Source: Alkalithermobacter thermoalcaliphilus JW-YL-7 = DSM 7308
GTDB taxonomy: Bacteria; Bacillota; Clostridia; Peptostreptococcales; Peptostreptococcaceae
DNA length: 64,000 nt
Direction of reading: 5' to 3'
Assembly: GCA_001584565.1 (NCBI GenBank)
Contig: LSFY01000001.1
Coordinates: 224,001-288,000 of the forward strand
Part shown: piece after piece, positions 54,115 through 62,950 of the stretch
Position numbering within the stretch: the first letter of the stretch is position 1
Layout: the number at the start of each line of letters is the position of its first letter
Notes under the pieces: generated by a model
The model's database searches: none
Told to the model about the DNA's origin: nothing
What the model saw: only the letters and a program-made list of their open reading frames with translations
Position numbers and translations under genes: made by a program

Positions 54115-56722
54115 ACAAAGCCTCACTCAGCCTTTTTGTCCACTGTTCTATTTTGGATGGTTCGTCAAACCAATATTCGTTTAAAAGAGGCAACAATTCA
54201 TACTTAATAACGGATTCCAGCCATTCGTCGGTTACCTCACTATTTGTGCACAGATAACTGTGTCCAATTCTGAACCCACTGCCAAGGGATTCATCCTTGC
54301 AGATAAAGTCATTCAAAGCTTTAATTTGCTCAACCAGGGCATTAAACTTGGGGTTGTTTGCTTGCTGTATAATTTTTTTAAACCCTTCAGAGTCAAAAGC
54401 AGGTTCGAGTTCAAAGAAAGCGAATCTTCTTCTCAAAGCATAATCGATTATGGCAAGGCTGCGGTCGGCAGTATTCATCATACCGATAATGTAGAGATTT
54501 TTGGGAACAGAAAATAACTCGTTGGAGTAAAGAAGGCGTAGTTTTTCACCGCGTTTTTCCTTTTCTATAAGCATCATCAACTCACCAAAAATTTTGCTTA
54601 CATTGCCGCGGTTAATTTCGTCAATGATAAAGAAATAATCCCGTTCATCGTCATCCTGTGCTGCTTTGCAGAACTGGTAAAAAGGCCCGGGGGTAAGCTC
54701 AAATCCGTCTTTGGTTGGCCGGAATCCCATAATAAAGTCTTCATAGCTGTAACTTTGATGGAATTGAACCATCATAACGCGGCTTGTATCTTTTTGCCCC
54801 ATTATGGAAAAAGCAAGTCTTTTGGCAGCAAAAGTTTTACCAACGCCGGGCGCTCCTTGCAGGATGATGTTTTTCTTGGTTTTTAAGAGATTAACCAAAG
54901 TATTGTAACGTTCGGCATCCATGAAAACTTCATTGAGGAAGTTATCTTCGGTGTAGGACTCATACACAATTTCTTTTTCTTCAATATCTACAGAGTCATC
55001 ATCAATAAAGAGCGCTTCTAGTTTTTGTACATAATCAGTATAAGGAGTTATGTCGGTAAGGGTTTTCATGACAGCTTGTCCCGGGTGTTCCCACTCCCCG
55101 TTATGTGTCCATTTGATTTTACGAATATGTTTATACTCATCGCGATCTGCGTCAAAAATATAGTCGGATTCAACTATGCCACGCCCGATTACTTTACGCA
55201 TACCTCTTTTTGCATAAACAATGTCGCCGACTTTGATCTCATTAGCAAACTGCCATGTGGCAAGGGCTGAATTCGTATATGAGTATTCAGCGCCATACAT
55301 TTCCTTCATTTTGGCTTTCATGGCTTCTTTGCTTGGGTATTGTTTAAGGTCGCCTAATTCATCCCACCCAATACCCATAATCCCTTGAGAATAGAATTCT
55401 TCCCACTTGGAAGAATTACTACCTGGGGCGTAAATCCAGTATCGTCTTGGGGAAGCGGATGATATAGCTTCTTCTGTATTCCTTGGTGCCACACGATTGT
55501 AGGTACCATTGATAATGCTGTCTATTGTATCAGCCTGTTCGATAGTAAGTTTATAGTTAGTAGCGTTGGGGAAATTAATAATACTTACATTTTTCAGCCG
55601 GTCATCTGCCAGTAAATCTTCTTTTTTTATAATAGCATCCGTTATTTTATGCGTCAGTTCAATATCCACGACAGGGCTTTCTCCTGTATTTAATTTGCCG
55701 GAAACTGCATAGGGATCAGGTTCATTATTTTCTCTGATTTCCGGGTCACAGAGGATAACTCCTGAAGCAACAATGCCCCCCTTAGGGCCTGAAACCCATA
55801 TATAAGCGCGGTCGCCTTTTTTAATCTGATTATGGTATTGCTTTACGCTCCATGTTACAACATCAAGATCCTTAATAGCACCCATAACATCATAGTATTT
55901 GGGATTACCTTGAAAAATCCAGCCTATTTTTTTATTAGCGGTTGAAGTGATATTATTATTCCGTGCTCCCGAAGTTGTTGTAGCCCATGCTATGTGGGAC
56001 AGTTCGGGAAAACTGTGATAAGGACTGTCGCTCTTTGCAAAGATTTCTTTACATACAGTAATGAGATCTAAATAGGTTTTTGCACTTGGAAGCTGCTTCA
56101 AGTTAGAAATTTTGGTAATATTCGCGTAATAAGGAGAGCTATCTTGTGTCAGATAACTTCTGTTACGATCATCAAGGTTTAAGTAGGAAAAGGGGCGTAC
56201 CCAATACAGTCCCATAGTTAAATTCCACTTAATTCCAAGTTGCTTTCTTACTTTATCATAACAGGCTATAAATGCTGACTTGGAGACTTCTGACGGATTG
56301 TCTGCATAGTTTAATCCGGCTTCAAATGTGTCCCATAGGTTGGGAATATCATCTTCTTTTCGCTTACTTTTACCGGCGAAAAACCAGGCCTTCATGTTGT
56401 TTAGTACCGGAATGCCGTCAAATTCTGTAGGCACTGAAGTCTTAACACCGAGTTTACTGCCAATGCCTTTCATCAAAGCAATACGATTTTCATTGGAAAT
56501 TCCTTTATTGAAACAGCCAAATACGGTAAACGGGCAAATATCATCAATCAGCATACCGCCCTTTTCTATAAACGGATAGCGCAATCCTAAATCGTTATAA
56601 ACATCTTTTAACAACTCAAGAAGATACGAACGATTATTTTTATATGGCAACAGTTTATCAGCAAACTCCATATAAAAAGAAGTCCAGGCAAATTGATTTT
56701 TTAATTGAATATTTGAATCCAT
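54107..56722 (-). CDS. mcrB: McrB-type AAA+ GTPase with two PUA-like reader domains
   Basis: The 871-residue protein has an unrecognised N-terminal part (residues 1-255), an EVE-type domain (about 265-410: IGWIFQGNPKYYDVMGAI, KKGDRAYIWVSGPKGGIVASG), a second PUA-like domain (about 425-560: RYWIYAPGSNSSKWEEFY, VGDIVYAKRGMRKVIGRG), and an AAA+ motor from about 600. The motor shows Walker A GAPGVGKT (623-630), Walker B FFIIDEINRGN and MMNTADRS, the McrB GTPase signature. EVE domains bind modified bases, so this subunit likely selects modified DNA for McrC to cut. It starts 16 bases after a truncated gene. Confidence 0.88.
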   Translation of the reverse strand: MDSNIQLKNQFAWTSFYMEFADKLLPYKNNRSYLLELLKDVYNDLGLRYPFIEKGGMLIDDICPFTVFGCFNKGISNENRIALMKGIGSKLGVKTSVPTEFDGIPVLNNMKAWFFAGKSKRKEDDIPNLWDTFEAGLNYADNPSEVSKSAFIACYDKVRKQLGIKWNLTMGLYWVRPFSYLNLDDRNRSYLTQDSSPYYANITKISNLKQLPSAKTYLDLITVCKEIFAKSDSPYHSFPELSHIAWATTTSGARNNNITSTANKKIGWIFQGNPKYYDVMGAIKDLDVVTWSVKQYHNQIKKGDRAYIWVSGPKGGIVASGVILCDPEIRENNEPDPYAVSGKLNTGESPVVDIELTHKITDAIIKKEDLLADDRLKNVSIINFPNATNYKLTIEQADTIDSIINGTYNRVAPRNTEEAISSASPRRYWIYAPGSNSSKWEEFYSQGIMGIGWDELGDLKQYPSKEAMKAKMKEMYGAEYSYTNSALATWQFANEIKVGDIVYAKRGMRKVIGRGIVESDYIFDADRDEYKHIRKIKWTHNGEWEHPGQAVMKTLTDITPYTDYVQKLEALFIDDDSVDIEEKEIVYESYTEDNFLNEVFMDAERYNTLVNLLKTKKNIILQGAPGVGKTFAAKRLAFSIMGQKDTSRVMMVQFHQSYSYEDFIMGFRPTKDGFELTPGPFYQFCKAAQDDDERDYFFIIDEINRGNVSKIFGELMMLIEKEKRGEKLRLLYSNELFSVPKNLYIIGMMNTADRSLAIIDYALRRRFAFFELEPAFDSEGFKKIIQQANNPKFNALVEQIKALNDFICKDESLGSGFRIGHSYLCTNSEVTDEWLESVIKYELLPLLNEYWFDEPSKIEQWTKRLSEALYD

Positions 56723-56738
56723 ATCTTTGCACCTCTAA

Positions 56739-57114
56739 TCATCTAATTATAGGCAATCCGTATTTATGAAACGCCGCAATCAATTTTTCCCAATGGGGTG
56801 GATAGGCATTACTGCCATAACGCTTAATTGTTGTACCATTATCAAATGTAACATTAAGCTCCCATTGAGTTCCATCCAATACATTCTGGTTAATATAGCA
56901 GCTTTTCCAATCAATGAAATAACATCTAAGTAAATCTTTATTAAATTCAGCCCATTTATGGACTATAGGAATTATGGAAATATTACAGTCTGCTAACTCA
57001 GATTTAATATCAATATAATGACTGTCTGATGCCACATGCCTTAATATTTTGCCAAATTTTTGCTCATGCAAATATACCCAGTGGGATGTACCAAAATACC
57101 TTCCAACATAAAAA
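56739..57114 (-). pseudogene. Unknown gene upstream of mcrB, 5' end lost to IS copy 2
   Basis: The frame from TTG 57071 is 110 residues, but reading is open back to the IS edge at 57114, with FYVGRYFGTSHWVYLHEQKFG in frame, so the start was lost in the insertion. Later it has DGTQWELNVTFDNGTTIKRYGSNAYPPHWEKL, a pattern I have seen in unnamed proteins. It may be the first gene of the mcrBC operon. I know of no function. Confidence 0.5.
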
Positions 57115-57154
57115 TGGATTTATGTCAATATAGTAGACACAAAAACTCAAATTT

Positions 57155-57973
57155 TTATGCAGTTTTTCTTAAAGCATCTTCAAGCTGTTGAGGAGTCATA
57201 TAACCGATACTGCTATGAAGGCTTTTTCTGTTGTACCAGGATTCTATATATTCAAATATAGCTAGCCTTGCAGCATCAAAGTCATAGTATGTAGCTAAGT
57301 TTACTTCTTCCTTTTTTAGTGTAGCATGAAAGGATTCTATACAAGCATTGTCATAGGGACATCCCTTGCCGCTAAAGGAATGAACTATATTATGTTCATT
57401 AAGATAATCATCAAATTTAGAGCTTGTATATTGGGAGCCCAAATCACTGTGGAGTATAACAGTATTCTTTGGATTTTGAGTTATGTAGGCATTTTCTACA
57501 GCCTTTATAGCTAGTTCTGTATCCATAGTCTTTGAAAAAGCATAGCCAATAATTTTCTTTGTATGAAGATCCAAAACTGAAGCAAGATAGCACCATCCGT
57601 CTTTAAGTGTATAAATATAAGTTATATCAGTAACCCATTTTTCATTTATTGTAGTTGTTGAAAAATCTCTTTTCAAAACGTTTTCTTTAGCCTCTATTTT
57701 GCTTTTGGAAGAGTGAGGTCTGAATTTTTTGATAATTATGGATTTTATATTTAGTTTTTTCATAATCCTTTGGACTCTCTTAAGGCTTATGGCATGTCCT
57801 CTTTCTTCACGAAGCACTTTATGTATTTTGGGAGCACCATAACGACCTTTACTATCTTTATAGATCTTCAGTATTTCTTCCTCGTACATCTTGTTTTCTA
57901 CGCTTCTTTTGCTTTCGGTTTTGTTTAGATACTTATAAAAAGAGCTTCTTGAAACCTTTAACACTTCACACAT
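57155..57973 (-). CDS. IS3-family transposase, OrfB (copy 2)
   Basis: The 272-residue integrase-core protein is identical to the copy 1 protein apart from two visible residues (Asn for Lys in ITQNPKN and Ser for Arg in NRKSLHS). The DDE residues are in place (WVTDITYI, HSDLGSQY, CIESFHATL). It is joined to OrfA by -1 slippage at the A7 run (58060-58054 on the minus strand). Confidence 0.93.
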   Translation of the reverse strand: MCEVLKVSRSSFYKYLNKTESKRSVENKMYEEEILKIYKDSKGRYGAPKIHKVLREERGHAISLKRVQRIMKKLNIKSIIIKKFRPHSSKSKIEAKENVLKRDFSTTTINEKWVTDITYIYTLKDGWCYLASVLDLHTKKIIGYAFSKTMDTELAIKAVENAYITQNPKNTVILHSDLGSQYTSSKFDDYLNEHNIVHSFSGKGCPYDNACIESFHATLKKEEVNLATYYDFDAARLAIFEYIESWYNRKSLHSSIGYMTPQQLEDALRKTA

Positions 57974-58026
57974 TAGCGTGATATCATGCTCTTCTTTATG
58001 ATCATTTATAAACTCAAAAATAGAGG

Positions 58027-58299
58027 TTACTTCTTTGCGAATATGGCCATGGCTTTTTTTAATATTTCATTTTCCTCCTCAAGCCTTGCCATCTTCTTTA
58101 ACATTGCCTGATACTCCTCTGATGTTATAGTTGTATCTTTATCCACAGTTATTGGTTTAGCTTTCTTAATCCATCCATTGATTGTTGATTTTGATATGCC
58201 ATATTCGCTGCTAAGCTCAGCCAAACTCTTACCAGAGTTATAGAGCTCTACAATTGTCTTTCTAAATTCTTCTGTATAATACTTTTGCCCTTTTGCCAT
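58027..58299 (-). CDS. IS3-family transposase, OrfA (copy 2)
   Basis: The 90-residue helix-turn-helix protein has the same sequence as the copy 1 protein, with silent base changes only. KSLAELSSEYGISKSTINGWIKK is the DNA-binding part and LEEENEILKKAM the leucine zipper that dimerises OrfA with OrfAB. ATG 58299 is chosen for the same reason as in copy 1. Confidence 0.9.
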   Translation of the reverse strand: MAKGQKYYTEEFRKTIVELYNSGKSLAELSSEYGISKSTINGWIKKAKPITVDKDTTITSEEYQAMLKKMARLEEENEILKKAMAIFAKK

Positions 58300-58372
58300 T
58301 GTAGACACTTCCTTTCCTTTTTATATTTTAAGGTGTTCGGCTTTTTGTGTCTACTATATTGACATAAATCCA

Positions 58373-58807
58373 AAGCATCTTTGCCAGACTTTATTGGACA
58401 GAATGACGGTCAATTGTCAAATTGTTCGTTTGACTGACAAGTAAATAAAAACACTCACTTCTTTTTTAATAGGGGCAAATACCTCGTTTGAAAACAATGC
58501 CGAAAAACGGCTTAAAATAGATGCAAAAAATCTCACGAAATTCAAAGAACTGCTTAACTTTTGAGATTTTCTGCAGTTTATAGGGTAGGGGGGTCTAAAT
58601 CTCTACCGCTTTTCATCCCGGAAACGGGCGGGGGGTAACGCGCGAAAAATCGCAGTTTCAAACGTGTGCAACTGCGGTATTGGACAGATTATTACATCAT
58701 GCCCATATAATCAACATAAGGGGCAACAGCTACCGCCTAAAGGACAGGCTAAAAACCGGGCTATATGCTAGCCCGCGTAATAGCGTCTAGTTTTTAAAAA
58801 AAGCCAG
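58373..58807 (+). other. GC-richer mobile-DNA remnant without an intact gene
   Basis: The segment is much richer in G/C than its surroundings, with runs such as GGGTAGGGGGG and CGGGCGGGGGGTAACGCGCG. A coding tail at about 58455-58562 ends ENNAEKRLKIDAKNLTKFKE and LLNF, of unknown family. A hairpin CGGGCTA, TATGC, TAGCCCG lies at 58757-58775. The style resembles non-coding text near packaging genes of Firmicutes prophages, so I infer a phage relic with low certainty. Confidence 0.35.
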
Positions 58808-58860
58808 GGTGGGTCAAATTTTATCTGTTAAAAATGGGTCAATTTAAATCCGCTATTGAC
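58808..58860 (+). repeat. IS21-like terminal remnant
   Basis: Two copies of a GGGTCAA(A)TTT motif (GGGTCAAATTTTATCTGTTA and GGGTCAATTTAAATCCGCTA), ending in TTGACA, follow each other at about 26-base spacing. IS21-family ends often carry such repeats. The rest of the element is not seen, so this may be a solo end. Confidence 0.35.
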
Positions 58861-59068
58861 AAAAGCAAATGGTGGTGATATATACGAATTACTAAGTAAG
58901 AAAAAAGGAGAAAGGCAAAAGGAAAATAGAATAATAGAGTTAGAAAAAAAGGTAGTAAAGAAGAAACTAAGAACAGCATCAGCAGAAACCATAGACAATA
59001 TACCCTATATAAATGATGGAAGAAGAACTTGGCAACGACAGATACTAAAAGCCATTAGAGGTGCTTAA
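58856..59068 (+). CDS. Small lysine-rich protein, possibly a remnant
   Basis: The 70-residue frame from TTG 58856 reads TKANGGDIYELLSKKKGERQ and later NIPYINDGRRTWQRQILKAI. It lacks a clear ribosome site and touches the IS21-like repeat, so it may be the tail of a broken gene rather than a whole one. I do not recognise it. The gap 59069-59348 has no gene; it provides the AAAAGGAAGG ribosome site of the next gene. Confidence 0.3.
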   Translation: MTKANGGDIYELLSKKKGERQKENRIIELEKKVVKKKLRTASAETIDNIPYINDGRRTWQRQILKAIRGA

Positions 59069-59348
59069 AAAGAATCAATAGTAGGTAACAAACAAATTTA
59101 AATATAGAAAGAGCTATAATGAATAATAAAATAAAATGTTATAGCTTAATTTAGTGACCCCAAAAACAAATAGCTTATAAAAAATTGGTGAAACAAGCAA
59201 CTATACACTTTTCATAAAATATGGGGAGATTTAAAAAAATTTTTCCTACAGTAACTTGATATTATCTAGGAATATTGTTAAAATTAAGATAAGAGTGGTT
59301 AAAAATTTAACACAAATATAAGAATCAAGAAAAAGGAAGGTGAATCTT

Positions 59349-61289
59349 ATGAAGTATGAAAGGCTTTTTTCAAAGGGCAGGATTGGCAAACTAGAGTTAA
59401 AAAACAGAATTGTAATGCCTGCCATGGGTACCAACTTCGCAGCATCTACTGGAGAAGCTTCTGATGAAATAATCAGATATTATGAGGAAAGAGCTAAGGG
59501 TGGATGTGGTCTTATTATAACAGAAATCACCCGTATAGATGATGAAACTGGTGTAGGCATAAGCAACCAACTTAGCGTAACCAGCGGAAAACATATTCCC
59601 AGGCTGGTCAAATTAGCAGATGCAATACATCGTCATGATTCAAAAATATTTATTCAGCTTCATCATCCAGGCAGACAAACATATGGAAGATTGCTAAATG
59701 GCAAACAAATTGTAGCTCCAAGCCCTATTGCCTGCAAAGTAATTGGAGAGATGCCCCGTGAATTGACTACTGCTGAATGTGAAGCATTAGTAAAAAAATT
59801 TGTCACTGGGGCAGTCATAGCTAAGACTGCAGGTATCGATGGAGTGGAAATACATGCAGCCCATGGTTATCTTATTAACCAGTTCATAAGCCCTTACACA
59901 AACAAAAGAACGGATAAGTATGGCGGAAACTTTTTCAACAGGATGCGTTTTGTAACAGAAATTATTCAGGGTATCCGCTTTGCCTGCGGCAAGGATTTTC
60001 CAATTTCAGTCCGTATAAGTGCCAATGAATTTATAGAAGGGGGCTTGACACTTGAAGACAGTGTCAAAATAGCCAGATACTTAGAAAGCTTAGGTATAGA
60101 TGCCATAAATGTAAGTTGTGGTACTTATGAGTCAGGCCATACCATAATAGAGCCCTCTTATATACCTGAAGGATGGAAGAAAGATTTAGCAAAGACCATT
60201 AAGGCTAATGTGAAGATACCAGTAATTGCCGTTAATAATATAAAGCATCCTGAAGTAGCAGAAGCGCTTCTAGAAGAAGGGGTAAGTGACTTTGTTGGAA
60301 TTGGACGTGGTCATTTGGCAGATCCTGCATGGGCTAACAAGGCAAAATATGGTCAGGAAAAATTATTGCGCAAGTGTATAGGCTGTTTGAACTGTTTTAA
60401 GGTTTTAAATAGCGGCCGTCCTGTTGAATGTACTGTCAATCCTCTACTTGGCAGGGAAGCATTTTTAGGAGATGATAAGCTGGTAAAAGACGGTAATGGA
60501 AGAACTGTAGCCGTCATAGGTGGAGGTCCAGGAGGAATGCAGGCAGCCTATGTATTAGCCAAGCGTGGTTTTAAAGTTGTATTATTTGAAAAGGAAGCTT
60601 CCTTAGGTGGAACTATGAAAATGGCTGATAAGGCTCATCATAAGCAGCTTATTACAGAATTAATAGAAACTCAAACAGCAGAGCTTGAAGCCCTTGGAGT
60701 AGAAATTCGTTTGAATACAGAGGCTAATGTTGAAATGGTAAAAGAATTAAATCCTTATGGTGTAATTGTGGCTGTAGGAGGCACTCCTATAATTCCAAAT
60801 ATTCCAGGAATTGATAGCCCTAACGTTTGTACAGCAGAGGATGTACTGGCAGGTAAGGTTGAACTAAAGGGTAAGAACATTGCTGTCATAGGCGGAGGCT
60901 CCACAGGTCTAGAGACAGCAGAGCTGTTGGCCAGAGACAATAGGGTAACTGTAATAGAAATGATGAATGATGTAGGAACTAACCTTTATCCAAGCGTACG
61001 TGCCCTTCTATTAAAGCGTCTAAATGAAGCAGGAGTTGAAATTATTACAGATCACTATCTAGAATCAGTAAAGGTTGGAAAAATAGGTTTAAGGGTTACA
61101 TCAACAGCCTTTGAAGTTGAAAGAGAAGTAGATGCAGTTGTACTTGCCCTAGGTGTTAAACCACGCAGGGAAATAGTAAGCCACTTTGAAGAAGCCTTTG
61201 ATAAGGTTACTTGCGTGGGAGATGTTGTAAAGCCTGGTTTGATTGGCGATGCTATAAAGGAAGCAAACGACAAAGCATTTGTATTTTAA
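59349..61289 (+). CDS. NADH:flavin oxidoreductase of the 2-enoate reductase / old-yellow-enzyme type with FAD domain
   Basis: The 646-residue protein has an FMN-binding TIM barrel (about 1-340: [77 protein letters not shown]), a 4Fe-4S motif with Cys343, 346, 349 and 361, and an FAD/NAD part ([37 protein letters not shown]). It should reduce a C=C bond next to a carbonyl. Relatives include 2-enoate reductase, 2,4-dienoyl-CoA reductase, bile-acid BaiCD/BaiH, and daidzein reductase; the substrate cannot be told from sequence. ATG 59349 follows AAAAGGAAGGTGAATCTT. It is the first of two cotranscribed genes. Confidence 0.88.
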   Translation: MKYERLFSKGRIGKLELKNRIVMPAMGTNFAASTGEASDEIIRYYEERAKGGCGLIITEITRIDDETGVGISNQLSVTSGKHIPRLVKLADAIHRHDSKIFIQLHHPGRQTYGRLLNGKQIVAPSPIACKVIGEMPRELTTAECEALVKKFVTGAVIAKTAGIDGVEIHAAHGYLINQFISPYTNKRTDKYGGNFFNRMRFVTEIIQGIRFACGKDFPISVRISANEFIEGGLTLEDSVKIARYLESLGIDAINVSCGTYESGHTIIEPSYIPEGWKKDLAKTIKANVKIPVIAVNNIKHPEVAEALLEEGVSDFVGIGRGHLADPAWANKAKYGQEKLLRKCIGCLNCFKVLNSGRPVECTVNPLLGREAFLGDDKLVKDGNGRTVAVIGGGPGGMQAAYVLAKRGFKVVLFEKEASLGGTMKMADKAHHKQLITELIETQTAELEALGVEIRLNTEANVEMVKELNPYGVIVAVGGTPIIPNIPGIDSPNVCTAEDVLAGKVELKGKNIAVIGGGSTGLETAELLARDNRVTVIEMMNDVGTNLYPSVRALLLKRLNEAGVEIITDHYLESVKVGKIGLRVTSTAFEVEREVDAVVLALGVKPRREIVSHFEEAFDKVTCVGDVVKPGLIGDAIKEANDKAFVF

Positions 61290-61305
61290 AGGAGGGGGGA
61301 TTGAG

Positions 61306-62160
61306 ATGAAGGACTTTAAGGATAAAGTTATTGTTGTTACCGGAGCCGGCAGCGGTATAGGTGCAGCCATAGCTAAAGAGGCTGTGCTCCATGGTATGAA
61401 GGTGGTTCTTAATGACATTGATAATAAAAGTGTGCAAAAAACACTGGAAGAGATAAAAGACATGGGAGGGGAAGGTGTTACCCACACAGCGGACATATCC
61501 CTAATAGAAAATGTACAGGAACTTTATGATTTAACTATGGATACCTACGGAAGAGTGGATATTCTTGTAAACAATGCAGGGGTAGCAGTTTCTGGACCTA
61601 TATGGGAAATACCTATTCAAGATATTAATTGGATTACAGAAGTAAACTTCCTAAGCCGCGCCTATGGTATGCGTGTATTCATTCCAAAGATGATTGAGCA
61701 GGGAACTGAAGCTGCAGTTATAAATGTAGCATCTACAGCAGGCATAATGATTTCTCCTAATGGACCCATGTATCACAGTACTAAGGCAGCTGATGTAGCA
61801 TTGGCAGAAACCACATATCTTGGTTTAAAAGCCAGAGGTATAAACAATGTTCAGGTCCATGTATTGTGTCCAGCCTTTATTCAGACTAATATCCACGAAA
61901 GCGACAGATATCGCCCTGAACGCTATGCTTCTTTGGATGACCCATACTATCAAAGCCAGGAATTTAAGGCAGGCTATATACGATCCAAACGTTCAGTATT
62001 GGCTGGAATGCCTATAGATTCTGTAGGTATGACCGTATTTACTGCCTTGGAAGAAAATAGGTTTTATATATTTACCCATCCTGAATCCATATACCCTGCA
62101 GGCCATAGGATAAAGGATATGGTCAACGGGAACAACCCTTCAAGTATCAAATTGTTATAG
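61306..62160 (+). CDS. Short-chain dehydrogenase/reductase
   Basis: The 284-residue protein has the classical SDR layout: cofactor loop TGAGSGIG (12-19), NNAG (89-92), Ser143 in VASTAGIM, and Tyr156-x3-Lys160 in YHSTK. LNDIDNKS, with an acidic residue at the end of strand 2, suggests NAD(H) preference. The C-terminal part after LCPAFIQTNIHES is longer than usual and contains YRPERYASLDDPYYQSQEF, likely shaping the substrate pocket. ATG 61306 follows AAAGGAGGGGGGATTGAG. With the upstream enoate reductase it could turn an enone fully into an alcohol. Confidence 0.9.
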   Translation: MKDFKDKVIVVTGAGSGIGAAIAKEAVLHGMKVVLNDIDNKSVQKTLEEIKDMGGEGVTHTADISLIENVQELYDLTMDTYGRVDILVNNAGVAVSGPIWEIPIQDINWITEVNFLSRAYGMRVFIPKMIEQGTEAAVINVASTAGIMISPNGPMYHSTKAADVALAETTYLGLKARGINNVQVHVLCPAFIQTNIHESDRYRPERYASLDDPYYQSQEFKAGYIRSKRSVLAGMPIDSVGMTVFTALEENRFYIFTHPESIYPAGHRIKDMVNGNNPSSIKLL

Positions 62161-62216
62161 CCTCAGACTAAATTGGTGCCTAAACAGGCACCAATTTAGT
62201 CTGAGGCTATAACAAT
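62151..62216. terminator. Perfect 30-bp inverted repeat at the end of the SDR gene
   Basis: Arms 62151-62180 and 62187-62216 are exact reverse complements (ends ATTGTTATAGCC and GGCTATAACAAT, loop TAAACA). The left arm contains the SDR stop codon. It can act as a terminator on either strand, although the T-run is weak (CAATATTT). The length is far above a normal terminator stem. Confidence 0.7.
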
Positions 62217-62284
62217 ATTTACCCCAGATTTGGTTAAATGCAGGAAAAAGTAGATTTTCAAATAAATCTAATAAGGGGTATATT

Positions 62285-62581
62285 GTGCAATATGAATTTC
62301 AGGACCCTGAATATTATAATTCTCTTATCTTAGTAAAACAAAAGAAATATAGTATAGAAGATACAGAAATAAACCTTAATGATATATTAGAAGTATACAA
62401 TAGAACAAGTGTCGTAGAAGAACCAGAGATTCCTTTCCCACAAGCAGATTCTTTTAAAAGAATAATTAATTTATGTGAGCTGTTGAACGAAAGGGAATTA
62501 ACTAGAGATGAAATAACTGAAAACTATGATTTTGATCCACGGCAAACTAATTATTACACAGATGCAGGAAGATACTATTAA
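62285..62581 (+). pseudogene. N-terminal fragment of a type II restriction-endonuclease-like protein
   Basis: The 98-residue frame (start GTG 62285 behind AAGGGGTATATT) has IPFPQADSFKRIINLCELL and ELTRDEITENYDFDPRQTNYYTDAGRYY. I associate this pattern with the N-terminal helical domain of a family annotated as type II restriction enzymes (DUF7226-like). It stops just where the IS3-like element begins, so the catalytic part is missing or lies past the element, outside the window. Confidence 0.5.
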
Positions 62582-62650
62582 GCCCCCTAACCAATTTGGA
62601 CAATCGCACACTAATTTAGTAAAATAAAAATTAATAGGAGGTTGTCTAAA

Positions 62651-62950
62651 TTGAAAGGGAAAGGTAAAAGGTATCCAGAAGAATTTAAGCGTCAAATTGT
62701 TAAGGAAGTAGAAGAAACAGGCAATGCTTCTTTAGTTGCAAGAAGACACGATTTAGTTCCTGGCACTGTTACTCGCTGGGTTAGGGAGTCAAAGAAGCAA
62801 AATGGATTAATTCCAAGTTCTAATTATTCCAATAATATTAATGCTAAATCTTTAGAAGAAGAAAATGAACAATTGAAAAAATTACTAGGTGAAAAAGATT
62901 TAGAAATAGCCATTCTTAGAGACCTTTTAAAAAAAACGAACCCACAATAG
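62651..62950 (+). CDS. IS3-family transposase OrfA (right-edge element)
   Basis: The 99-residue protein is a helix-turn-helix subunit: KRYPEEFKRQIVKEVEETGNASLVARRHDLVPGTVTRWVRESKKQ, then a leucine-zipper helix LEEENEQLKKLLGEKDLEIAILRDLLKK. TTG 62651 is chosen because AGGAGG lies 8 bases before it. An A8 run at 62929-62936 near the end gives the -1 slip into orfB. Confidence 0.88.
   Translation: MKGKGKRYPEEFKRQIVKEVEETGNASLVARRHDLVPGTVTRWVRESKKQNGLIPSSNYSNNINAKSLEEENEQLKKLLGEKDLEIAILRDLLKKTNPQ

Larger units (their letters stand above)
57115..58372 (-). mobile_element. IS3-family insertion sequence, copy 2, complete
   Basis: The element is 1258 bp. Both ends carry the same 31-base inverted repeat, starting TGGATTTATGTCAATATAG (57115-57145) and complementary at 58342-58372. 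It has two transposase genes on the minus strand in -1 phase, as is usual for the family. Flanks read AAA on the left and AAG on the right, so no full target duplication is visible. This copy should still be mobile. It is in the same orientation as copy 1, 21 kb away. Confidence 0.9.

Noticed and set aside
59349-62160. Bile-acid bai operon
   Set aside because: The reductase resembles BaiCD/BaiH in layout only; none of the other bai genes (baiB, baiE, baiF, baiG) is present.
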